Source: Siniperca chuatsi (taxonomy: Eukaryota; Chordata; Actinopteri; Centrarchiformes; Sinipercidae). Taken from it: a DNA stretch of 64,000 bases. The stretch lies in assembly GCF_020085105.1 (NCBI RefSeq), contig NC_058065.1, positions 2,916,218-2,980,217 on the forward strand. The letters run 5' to 3'. Within the stretch, counting starts at the first letter, position 1. Each line of letters begins with the position of its first letter. The position numbers were made by a program, and so were the translations under genes. Shown here one piece after another: positions 11,907 through 24,300 of this stretch. Under the pieces are notes generated by a model. It had not been told where the DNA came from and searched no databases. It worked only from the letters and a program-made list of their open reading frames with translations.

Positions 11907-13696
11907 GTGTGTGTGTGTGTGTGTATCTGAAAGACATTAAAGTTTGCGCTGGGGGGGTAGAAAGGGAACTTCACCTGCTATTATAAAGGGATCCAGTGGG
12001 GTTCGGTGTGTGAAACAGAAGAAAAAAAAGAAAATGGATGACCACGCTACGTGTGGTTGAAGGACAGAAGTGGATGTAAGGTGGTTCGATGCTTTACGCT
12101 TTCAGAAGAACCTCAAACGAGATTTATTCATCACAAGTCAAGTTTTCTTCTCTTTTCTTTAATTCATGGCGCTACAAGCTGCAGCCAAGATACAAATTAA
12201 TGTATCCCTGCTTATAATTTAAACAATAAATCCTTAAAACAGCTGAAACATTCCTTCAAAATATCTGCAAAAGTTGTCAGATAACAGATAAGACCATATA
12301 TTTCAGAGCGATATCATAAAATGATCTTTCATGCTTTTGTGCTCAGGTAATATACAGAAAACAGTAAAACTGCAGTAAAACTCACTAAAAAATAACTGCA
12401 GATACAATTCAATGAATATAATATAGGAGTATTATATAGATATGATGATAAAATATAACATTAAGATGGAAAATGTCGCTTTTAAACTGAATATTGAGGT
12501 CCTTGTACTATAAGAAATATTTTAGCAATATTATTACGTGATATAAAGAATGTTAAGTACATAAATGTCACTATAAACTGACATCCTCATACTGTAGCAA
12601 CATTATATAGATAATATATAACATAATAATGAGTGATATAAATTAGTTTAAGTACAATAAATACTACATGAGTATTATATCATCATAACACAAAAAATAA
12701 GTGATAGAAAGCACATTAAGTGCATAAATGTCACTATAAACTGACTGATAGTGTTATTATAATATTATAGGAACATTAGAGTCAAATAAATAACTTTAAT
12801 TTCACAAATCTGTACAAACTGATTATTAAGTCATCTTTTTAAGAGAAGAAAGAAAACTGCATTCATAAATATGACTTTATAACTCCAGGCTTCACCGCTC
12901 GGTTACTGAACTCTGCAGGAATGAAAGTAATAAAGTGCTAGAATAAAATAAAATGAGATTGATCTGATGTTTTCACTCACCAAACGCACGATGCGGAGCG
13001 ACTGTCCTGCTGAACTCACACAGTGGCGAAACATCAAGTGTCAAGTTAAAATAAATTTAAACAGACTGGACTTCCGAGACTGACTTTCAAAATAAAAGTG
13101 GTTTTAAAAAAAACCTGTTGCGATTTTTGTAACTGAGCACATTTACTCAAGTACCGTGAGAGCAATTTTGAGGTACTTGCACTTTACTTGAGTATTTCCA
13201 TTTTATTCTACTTTATACTTCTACTCCACTACATTTATTTTGACAGGTTTAGGTGCTAGTTACTTTGCAGGTTCAGATTAATACAAAATATAAATCTAAC
13301 TAATAAATTATGAAGTATTTTTATGGATTAATCTACCCAGCAGTACATAAATTAAAATTAGCTCCACCTTCACCAGCTGCAACGTTAAAGTGATGAACAC
13401 ATTAATGCAATAACTAGAATCCAATTATATAATATAGATTATTCTGAAATGGGCCATTTAAGTATATATGGTGCTTTACGCAGCCTATATTTTGAAGCCG
13501 ATGCTTTTATTTAAGTAAAGTATTGAACGCAGGACTTGTTCTTGTAACAGAGTGTTTCTGCACTGTGGTTTTACTACTTTCACTAAAAGATCTGAGTACT
13601 TCTTCCGCCGCTGTCATAGCAGCAGCAGTACAATTAGCTTTAGCAGGTATAGCAATGGCATACCATTTAATATACCAGTTATACCAATACTACCAC

Positions 13697-13729
<33 letters not shown>

Positions 13730-16700
13730 ACAGTCTTCTCCCTCATTTCCTCCTCTACAGCCACCATCCCTCCGCTCATCCCCGTCATAACTGGATCTAA
13801 TTTGGCCTTTATCCCTCACTGCTCCCCCAGCTTTCATATGACCCCCCCCCCTCCCTGCTGCCTTTCTTCTTCTATGACTTCTTCTTCCTACACACTACAC
13901 ACGCCTCCGGTACCAAACACAAGCACCCACCTCTCCAACACCGCCCTGCAGCACCTTCAGGCCCGTCTCAGACTCCAGGAAGTTCTTCTCTGCAACTGCA
14001 GAAATAAAACCTTCAAATAATGACTGGAAAACATCTGCGAGTACGCTGAAGTGGGCTTGCTGCTTGGTGCATGTTTCAGCCAAACCCGGAGCCCTTGTAG
14101 CACTATTTGGATATTTGAAGTAGTGTGATCCAGCTGAGGCTTTTTCTAAAAAATGTTGAAATCAATAAAACAACAGGTGACGTACCGGCTTTCTCTGCCA
14201 CATCTCCAGCAGTCAGGTTCTTGGAGTTCGGTCTGATCCTGAAGGTGATCGCAGGTCCGACCACACTGCAGAAAACACAAGAGCAGATCCAGATTTGAGG
14301 TACTTGTCTTTTCTTTTCATGCCACTTTCTACTTCTACTCACTGGTGTTTATCTGACAGCTTTAGTTACTTATAAAACACATGAAGAGTTGATCAAATGT
14401 GAAGCTTTGCTACAGATTAAACAGTTTATACAAGTGGAGCTGAAACGATTAGTCGACTGACAGAAAATCAGTTGGCAACTATTCTGATAATCGTTTGTGC
14501 AAAAATGACAAACATTTTATGTTTCTCGCTTCTCAAATGTTTCCTTTTAATTATTTTAATTTGTCTTTAATCATTTTGAGGTTTTTTGTTTGTGTTTTTT
14601 AATACTTTAAGTACATTTTCCTGATTAGACTCACACACTTTTACGGAACATTTTCAGTGCAGGACTTTTACAACATGTAGTGGAGTATTTTTACAGTGTG
14701 GTGTCAGTACTTTTACTTAAGTAAAGGATCTGAATACTTCCTCCACCGCTGCTTACACACAGGGTAAAGTGCAAGAAGGGAAGCCAAGACCCAACATCCC
14801 CAGCAGATGTTTTATTCTCGTTTATAAACTGCAAAAATCTCTGTCTTATCAAGTTAAAAACATCTGTCTCAACAACAATATTTCAGTGTTTCTGCTTGAA
14901 ATCAACTCGTTTCAAGGATTTTCTAAAATAAAGTTGAATTTGTCTTGGCGACCGGCCTTATCATTTCAGGATTTCACATAGATGTTGTCGTTGTTGGGAC
15001 TTTTCCATAGTTTTTACGTTATTTTAATTGTTTTTTAGCAGTTTGTTTTGTGTATAATTTACATTTTTTTACCCTTTCACTTTTCATACTCCACTGACAC
15101 AGTGTGAAGTTTTATCTTCACACTAACACATCGTGTATTCGTTGATAATCTTTTATATTTGTTTTTAAGTTTGTAATTGAAATGAAGTGCAGTTTAATAT
15201 AATTTACGTGGACTCCATGAAAACTATTAATCACTTTGAAGTTATTTAGTTTTTCTTTTTACTCTTTTTTGGCAGTTTTAATTAATTAATATGTTGTGTT
15301 TTCACATTTTTACTAGCAAAACCAGTTCACTCACTTTCTGCTGTTTTGTTTTGGTTTGTCTGATAATGTGGGATTGAATGTCGTCCTTTCTCCGTGCTCT
15401 TTTCTTTTCATCTTTACACTAACATATCTTGTATTTTTCGATTATTTTTTTATGTTTGTGAATTAATTATTTGTGTCCTTTTAAGTTTGCAGTCAATAAA
15501 GATGTTTTGAAGTGAACTGAATGGAAATAACTTGCTGTTTACTTTGATTATTACTTTATGTGGACTCCAGGAAGACTAGCAGCCGCTTTGTGAGCGTTAT
15601 GAGGACTTGAAAAAAGACTCACAGACCAAAATAACTTGATAACAAGGAGATTTTTGCAGTTAAGTTTTCACTTTAAGGCCAAAGGTCAGGGGTCGTCAGG
15701 TGAAAAGATTAGACCAAGCAGGGAAAAGGATAAGCCGAATAAAAGCAGTGAATCACTTCCACATGCAGAAAATCAACACCACGCTGCTCAGCTCCAGGTT
15801 TTACGTCTCATTTGGCGTTCATGTTTCCAGAAACAGCTTTGGGTGAAACATTTAAGTTAATCTCATGAAACAAAAGTCAGCGATCCAGCAGACGAGCTCA
15901 GACAAGGAGGATCCAGAGGCTGCAGGCCAGCAGGTCAGGGATTCTGCATGTTTGTGAGGGTTCATGGCCGCCGGCGTCCTCGGTCCTACCTGATGTTGAT
16001 GAAGGAGCCGGTGGAGAGGCCGATCCTCTCCGACAGACGCTCCAACAGGCGCGCCCCGTCGTTCAGACTGAGGGGGCTGCGGTGACAAAACGCACACATT
16101 CATACACACAAACACACATAAACACACACTCACTTTACTGTTTTCATTTCGCCTTACTCCTCTCATATTCTTTCCATCCTTAGTTTCTTCTTCCCTTTCC
16201 TTTTTCCTTCCTTACATCTGCCCTCCCCTCTTATTTCTCCCCTTTCCCTCAGTTTTGCTTCCTTGCCATTCTTTTCTTCTTTCACCCCCTTCATTATTTC
16301 CTTCCTTCCTTTCTTCTTGCTCTTTTGAATGCAGGACTTGTACACAGTCGCTCACACACAGTGTTCATCTGCAGGCGAAGCTGCTTCACTATTAGATTGT
16401 AAGCAGGTTCGGTGTTTGTGCGGCTGATTCAGCTCGCTGGTAGAACAGATTCATTTATCAGCTTCAGCCAAACCACAGCAGCAGTCAGGTGGCTGCTGCT
16501 GCTGCTGCAGCTGAAGGCGATTCTCTGAATGACTGATAAACTAAATAAAATAAATGATTTGCTTTATTTTACTGCTATATTTTACTCTCATTCTTTTCTC
16601 ATTTCCTCCTTTTACTCTCTTTTTCCTGCTATCCTTCCCTTTGCTGTCTTTATTCCTCCCCTCCCTCCTTTTGCTCTCATTCTGTCCTTCTATACTTTCC

Positions 16701-19700
16701 TTCATCTAACTTTCTTTCCTCATTTCATACTCTCCGTCATTTTCTGTCATCCTACCTTCGTTTTTTTTGCTGTCCTCCCTCCCTCCTTTCTTTCTTTCTT
16801 TCCTTCCTACACTCCTGTCCTTTTCTTTCCTTTTCCTACCTTTCTGATTTGTTTCCTTTCCTTTTTCAGCTGATCTGAAAGCATGAAAATCTCTTCACTC
16901 CATGGGTACATTTACGTTTGTAACTTCTAACTTTCAATGTCAAACTGACAAATCAGTACTTAAACTTTACTGCAGTATTTATTCTGCCACTTCTACATGA
17001 GTGAAGACTTTTCAATTTTCCGTCCACACACACAAACAAACTCCAGTCTCTCACAACATGAAAACGACAGAAAAACATCCACAACTCGACGCCTCATTCG
17101 TTCACTCATTCATACAAATTAAGTCATCCTGATTGGTTGAACCACATGGAGGAAATGAGTAAACCGTACCTCTGATTGGTGACGACGTAGCCGTACTCCT
17201 CCGCCTTGGCCGCGGGTTCGTGCTTCCTCAGTTTGTCCTGGTTGGCTGCTACAGCGGGAGTCAGATCTTTCTGGGCTGCTTCTGGTTTGGGGGGTTGGCT
17301 GGTGGAGGGTGGGGCCTCGGGGGCAGCCATCTTATACGCCATCGAACCCTCTGTGATCTGATGCATAAAGATAAATAAAGACATTAAATTAAACAACTTG
17401 TTTAAATGTTTTTTCAGTAGTGGAAAGTAACCAAGTACATTTACTCAAGTACTGTACTTAAATATACATTTGAGGTACTTTCAGCAGGAAATATAGTACT
17501 TTTTACAGCTGTATAGTTACTAGTTTATAATAAAATGTTTTTCAGGAATATATATTTTTACAACAAATCATTTTTAAATTAATAAGATATTTTTGGGATA
17601 TATTTTGTGGGATTAGTATGACTGTTTTGGGGATTATTTCAGGCACTGATTATGTATTTTATCTTGATGATGTATCGAGTCCTACATAAACGTTGCCTTT
17701 TTTGGGAGCTAGAGTTCGTCGTGGAGTGCACATTTACGCTGTTTCATGGCTGGATTAACCTGCTAATGGGCCCCGGGAGAAAAATGTGTTATTGGGCCCC
17801 TATTGATCCCCACTGTACATGGCAGCTTCATTATTTCCCCAGATACACAGAAACCGACCAGTAATCTAGAGCTTAAAGGAGAAAATTAATCAGCATCAAT
17901 TTTAATAAACAATTAAATCACTTAATTCATTTTTTAAAGCAATAATGCGCCAAAACCCCCAGTGATTCCAGCTTCTCCGATGTAAACATATTCTGGTTTT
18001 CTTGTTTGACAGTACGCTCAGTATCTCAGGACTTATGGATATGATAACTTGGGCTTTGAGGAACTGTGGCGGGCATTTTTGGCTATTTTCTGACATTTTA
18101 TGACTAATGAATGCACAACTATTATTAATCACTTAATAAAGTAACCTACTCCTTTGCTGGGATAATACTGACTTGGTTCAGGTTTTCTGTGGGAAAACAT
18201 CAAAACACAACAATATAAACTAAAATAATTAAGGTTTTCAAAATAGACTTGAAACTTGTCACTCTGCTATTATACGGGTTTATTTTATGGGTATTTTTTT
18301 TAGCTTGTGTTCTGTAATCAGCGTGGTTGATTAAGATGATTTTAAGGATGAATAAATCAAACCTTGAACATATTTGTACTTTGCAACCTCTTGTACAGCC
18401 GTAACTAACATATTATCTTGTTTATTCAGCAGGTTTTTTCTCCATTTGTGTTGGACATTAAAATGTTTCTGAATTCGAATTTCTAAATAGTCCAAATCAA
18501 TTTTCTACAAGGCAAAAAACAAAACAAATAAACAAATCAACTATTGTGTAATCTAGAGATGTTAAGATGTTTGTGTTTAAATAAAATAACACACTCACCT
18601 TCTTTCCTGTGGCAGCATTGTTTCCATATTTATCTGAATAGCAAACAAAAACATAATAAAATCATCAATAACACAAGACAAAAGATATTTATATGTATTT
18701 GAACACAGTTCTTAACCCCTGTGCGTGCAGCGGCCTGAGAGATGCAACTGCAAAAGAAACATCTGTTAAAAATGTCACAACTGTTGTCACATTTTCACAG
18801 CCATCAGACATAAAGAACAGCTGATTTTATCATTTTTTATGAATTTGTGCATGTGAGATAAAATGAAAAGAGGAAGAAATCTGTTCCATGCAGTCCTGTT
18901 TAATACATGAAAGACCAGAGTGGATTAAATGAATATCAGATTATCATTCAGGCAAGCAGAGGCACTTCAGTGTTTAGAGCAGGATCCCGTCGCTTTAACA
19001 GCAGCAGTAAAAAGCGAGTGATGAGCAGATGACGTTAGTGTTTGTCGGTTAAATGAAGAGTCCTCTGAGCAGACCGACCTTTGGTTTGCTTGTGGGCGTA
19101 GGAGCTCTCCAGCTGCAGCTGCTTCAGAGCGGCCGGCAGGTTGTCTTTCTGCTCGGGGGACAAATCCTTCACGTCGAGGCCGTAGTGATCGAGCAGCAGA
19201 GCCAGCCTCTGCAGAGAGCGCTCTGAAAAACACAGCACACAGATGGCAGCGCTCAGAAACACTGACTGCGCTCTTTACTGGATCTTAACTCTCTTTAACT
19301 TCCTACTTTATCTACATCAGAGGCTTTCTACTCCACTACATTTGTCAGATAAATATATTTGCAGATACAGATTTTTAGCATTTAACATGTGATAAACATG
19401 TCTGTTACAAGAAAAAGTCCTGCATTTAAAAGTATTAGCATCAACATATACTTAAAGTACCAAAAGTAAAACTACTCATTATGCAGAACGGCCCATTTCA
19501 GATTCATAATGTATATTGTATTCTTGGATTTTAAATATCGGTGCATTAATGTGTGCATCACTTTAATATTGCAGCTGGTAAATGTGGCTAATTTTGTTTA
19601 TTTATATGTATTATCTACTGTATATATATAACTTTACATATTTCTGGTAGCTTGTGAAAAGAGAACGTTTCTAATTTCTTTACTCGTTTCCACCATTCCT

Positions 19701-22700
19701 CCTTTCTTAATTTCTTCCTTTTTGCTTGACTGCAGCTATCTGATGATATGAAATTATTTAGAAGACTCCAATTGTATATTCAACATAAATAACGTCTGTT
19801 GTCGGGTTAAAATCTTTTATCTCCAACATAATGAATTGAGAAAATTCAAAATGCACAAAACTTCCTTCCTTTCTTTTCTCTTTCCCTCCTTTGCAAACAC
19901 TAACTTGTAGTTATTATATGGAATGAGAGTTTGTCTGACTTGCTTTGCTAACGTGCCATTATTATATCACTATTTTATATTAATGTAACATTACAGTAAC
20001 AGCGGAGAACTATTAAGTACATGCATAGCATTCTTGGCTTCACATGTCAGAAGGGAGACCAACAAAGAACATTTTGAGTAAGAAGAACACTTTTTTTTTG
20101 TTTTGCTATTGCTGAATGTTATTTTTCTGTCTGCATATCTGTATTTCCTCTCCTCTCCCACCATCAAGTCCTGACAGGGCGTCGTACTCTTCTTGCGCCT
20201 TCTTCTCCCCCTGCTGCTGCTGCTGCTGCTTGCTGAGCTGGGCCACCTGGGAAATGTAGTCCTCACTGTAGTCCAGTGGGAAGTCCAGCTCCGGGAAGAA
20301 GGAGGAAGACGAGGAGGAGGAGGATGAAGAGGACAGGGAAGTGGGAAATCCTGCTGCTGCTGCTGCTGCTGCTACCGCCCCTCTGTGGCGAGAGAGGGAC
20401 TGCACAGGGGAGGAAGAGGAAGAAGAGGAGGAAGATGGGGAGGTGAGGTAAAAGGACACCAGGTCCTGGAGAAGCTGCCGGTCTCTGTCCAGGGGGTTTC
20501 CTCGGGACCTGGAGCGAGAGGGGGAGGCGAGGTGCGGGAAGGCTGGATTATCGTCCAGAGAGTTGAGAGAGCGCTCCTCCTCCTCCTGGTAGCCGTACTG
20601 CTGCTGCAACAACACATTTACAACAGATATGGGTTTTTTGGCCACTAGGGGGCAGAACAACTCCACAACAAGCTGAAAAACACACACCTCTGACATATTA
20701 TCACTTCATAAAGCTGTTCAGGCTGAAGTGTTTGCAAACAGCTGACTACTTCCACATCCAGCAGACACGGAGCAACATGGAGTCGTGTTGGTGTCCAATA
20801 TTCAGTGTTCTTCTAGCTCTGCTTTGGTCTCCACCAACCTGGCTCTGCTAAATGCTCCACTTTATTCACCAGCTAGACTCTAACTGGGTTTGTCTGCTGC
20901 AGCAAAAATCTCTGTACAGTTGCACAGTTATGTATATAATCAGGATAGCTGCAGGTATATTTCATTTAAGTTGCTTTAAAACCTTTTTAAACTGTAGTTT
21001 TTTGTAAAAATCCTCTATTCTCCATGAAGCTTTTGACTTATGTGGATTATTGTCTACAGACATACAACCAAAAACGAGTTATTTTTAATCTAAAATGTAT
21101 TAGAGTTTGTTTAATTTGCAACATTCTCATTTTGAATTAACACATGCACAAAAGGTTTTTATTTATTATATGTAAATAATTTATTACCCTTAAGAAAATG
21201 ATTTAACTCATTTCAGTCAGCATTTGAGGCATTTTAATACAATTAAAGCCTAAACTATGGATGCAGTTGCCATATTTGTGAGTTTAATTGCAAAATAATA
21301 CATGTAGAGCTATTAAGTCAGTGGTTCCCAAACGTCTTAAAGTGAGTCGTCCCTCCACAGTTAGATATCCGTACGTCTATGAGTGATGTTCCTTCTCAGA
21401 TTGAATTATTTGAATTACTTTTAGAGACCTGAAGAGATAAAGAAAAAAATACAAACAACTGGAGGAAAGTCAGAAAAAATAAACATACTGGTCATTTGTG
21501 TAGCAGATATTTTAGTTTTTCTTTAATATCTGGCAACCCCTCAAGTTGATCCTGCGACCCCTGTGGGGGTCCAACCCCAGGTCGGGAACCGCTGTACCAG
21601 CAATCAAATACTGTTCCGACATCTGCGCATTTCAAATTTGATCCAGTTAAAACTTTCAATGCTTTAACGTGTTTTCAACCTGCGCAATGTCAACGTGTTT
21701 TTGTCTAAATCAGAGCAGCAGTCTCAAACCATCAGCTGAAATATCACATAATTTAACGTGTAACAGTATTACAGTAAACAGTATTGTTCTGAAATGAGTA
21801 GTCAGCAGCAAATCATCCATTTTCACATGAATAGTCCATATTTGTGCCTGTATACTTCCCACCTGGTGGTAGGTGTAAGGGTCCAGCAGGGGCGTCTGCA
21901 TGTGGACGGAGGATTGGGAGGGGTCGAGGATCATGTAGTCCACGTACTGCTGCATCATCTCGGGGTCAGCTAGCTCCTCTGGCCCCTGAACCCTGCGCTG
22001 ACTGGGGCCCGACATTCTGGACAACCTGGCAAATAAGACTCGTTTCATAAGCCCCTTCAGATTTTTCTGAACCTCAAATTTTGTATGTTCCTGAGTTTGA
22101 CTTCCTGCTGGCTTGTGTAGTTCTGTACTGGACTGGTGAGGGGATATGCGCAAAGTTTTCTTACTGTTTGGGCGACTTCTCACGAAGTTTGGAGGAGGAA
22201 CCGACAGTGGGAACACGACTCAACTCTCGGCCGATGATCGCCTGGGTGAAGTCGTCCTTCCAGGTCAGACCTGCGCAGCCACAGGGAGACACAAAACTCA
22301 GCCATGTCTTCTGTCCTGTCTGACTTTCACTCTTACTTCTTACTTGTTACGCTGCTGGTGAGCAGAAATTAAAGCCTAATTCTCCTGAAGCCTCAGATGT
22401 CACTGTAAAAGAGACTCACCTTGCACCATCAGGTCTTTGAGGACTTCCTGCAGCTTGTGCAGGACAGGTACAGACACCTGGTACTGGACGGGCTCCTGGT
22501 GAGGAGACTGGCACTGTCCGAACAAACCGTCTGCAGAGGAAGAGACCAACAAGTCAGAACGCTACTGACAAGTTTCTGAACTTCAAAAAAACAACAAGAC
22601 TTCAAACTGCCAGACTGAAAATAGCCCCATTAAGACTCGAGGCAAGAATTTAGTATTTTGTCAAATTTTCACAGCAGCAATTACTTTCCGCCTCTGTCTC

Positions 22701-24144
22701 TACTGACGTCTGACTGCACTGCGGCAAAAGTTGAGCCACCAACTTTTCTTTGCTGAGCCATCTGCAACGGCAGCCCCGGTGTGCCATCACAGCGGTGTAA
22801 CCGAAATGGACAGGAAGGCTGCATTTTTGTCAGTGTGAGCACAGCATGACGCCCCAATTAGTAAATTACAAATTCTAAATGACTTTCTCACTTAGCTCTA
22901 GTGGAATCTATCCATGCAGGTAGGACGATATTAGATATCCGTCTCTGAGATTTCCGCCTCAAATCCAACAAAAATTCAACCAAATGAAACCAAAAGTATC
23001 TGCATTGCTATATGCCACTAGAACTACACAAATTGTTTTATTGCCTTTTTAATCAATAAATGACATGGAACTTTCTGTTAGGCTGGTTTTGCACACTATA
23101 CCACTACCTTTGGAGGTGACTGTGGCTTAGTGGCAGAGTGGGTCGTCCACCAACTGGAAAGTCAGGGGTTCGATCCCAGTTTCCCCCTGCGCACGTGTCA
23201 AAGTGTCTTTGGGCACTATCATATTGTATTAAGTACAGTCCCTTTACTTTGTAGATGTATATATATTTTTTATTATTATTACAGTTTACAGATGTTTAAA
23301 GAAGCATCATGGGTCGTTTGTTCAGTGCAGTATTGAATATATTTATTTTACAACACAGATTACACACGTTTTAGTTTTTATTATCTTGAATAAAATGCAT
23401 TCTACTCAAAGCTGAACACAGATTAAATGTTTAAGGACACAAAATGGGTAGTTTTGTTAATGCAGTCTGGAATGTATTTATTTTGCTCAATATTACAGTG
23501 TTACAGATGTACAAACACAAAATGGATCATTTTTAAAATGCGGCCTGGAAGTATTCCAGCGTTTCAACACAGATAGGAAACAAGACAAAAAATCTCTACT
23601 ACACAACACTACACTTTTTCTCTAATCTCTGCCTTTTTAATATTAAATACTTGATACTTTTACCTCCATCGGCCTTATTTTAAAGGGTCACAAAAAGATT
23701 GGGAAGCACTGCACTCGAGGTGAGTAAGATCTTTCTTTTATTCTTTCATTTACGTATTTATACACCAGAAACATATTTTATTTTATTTTAACCAAGATAA
23801 TATTTTCAGATCTGATTCTCGGCCAAAATAGCAGCTTAATTATTTCACACAAACCAACACAGAGCTGATGTTCACTGGAGGAAAAATTAAGAAGACAAAA
23901 ATACACACACAAATATACACATACACACAAACCAAAGTGAACACCAGGACACACACATAATGTACACAAACACACATACACTTACACAACAAACACTCAA
24001 AGGCACACATCTGCATACAACATAGTGAATGAAAACATACACACACCAGAAACACACACAACACAACCGATATGTACACAAATACATTGACAAGTCTACA
24101 AATACACACTCAACTTCACACATGTACACACATAGTGAAGCACA

Positions 24145-24215
<71 letters not shown>

Positions 24216-24257
24216 GGCCGTGGTGAGTCATCACCTCTTACTCCCTCCATCTCTCAT

Positions 24258-24300
<43 letters not shown>

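Larger units (their letters stand above)
17358..20161. other. PTPRN introns 8, 7 and 6
   Basis: Apart from exons 7 and 8, contains partial TACTCAAGTA repeats (17413-17530, 19288-19600) and a fragment with GGATTAACCTGCTAATGGGC at about 17745-17830 that resembles 37880-38240. Nothing else recognised. Confidence 0.5.

Noticed and set aside
12982..13010. Exon-like segment with acceptor and GTGAGT donor between PTPRN exons 12 and 13
   Set aside because: Neither acceptor keeps frame with both neighbours, and exon 12 joins directly to exon 13 (GVGE-RNDG) in phase 0 as in human.
13523..14020. 165-codon plus-strand ORF
   Set aside because: It runs through a dispersed repeat, a CA microsatellite and the antisense of PTPRN exon 12; no protein features.
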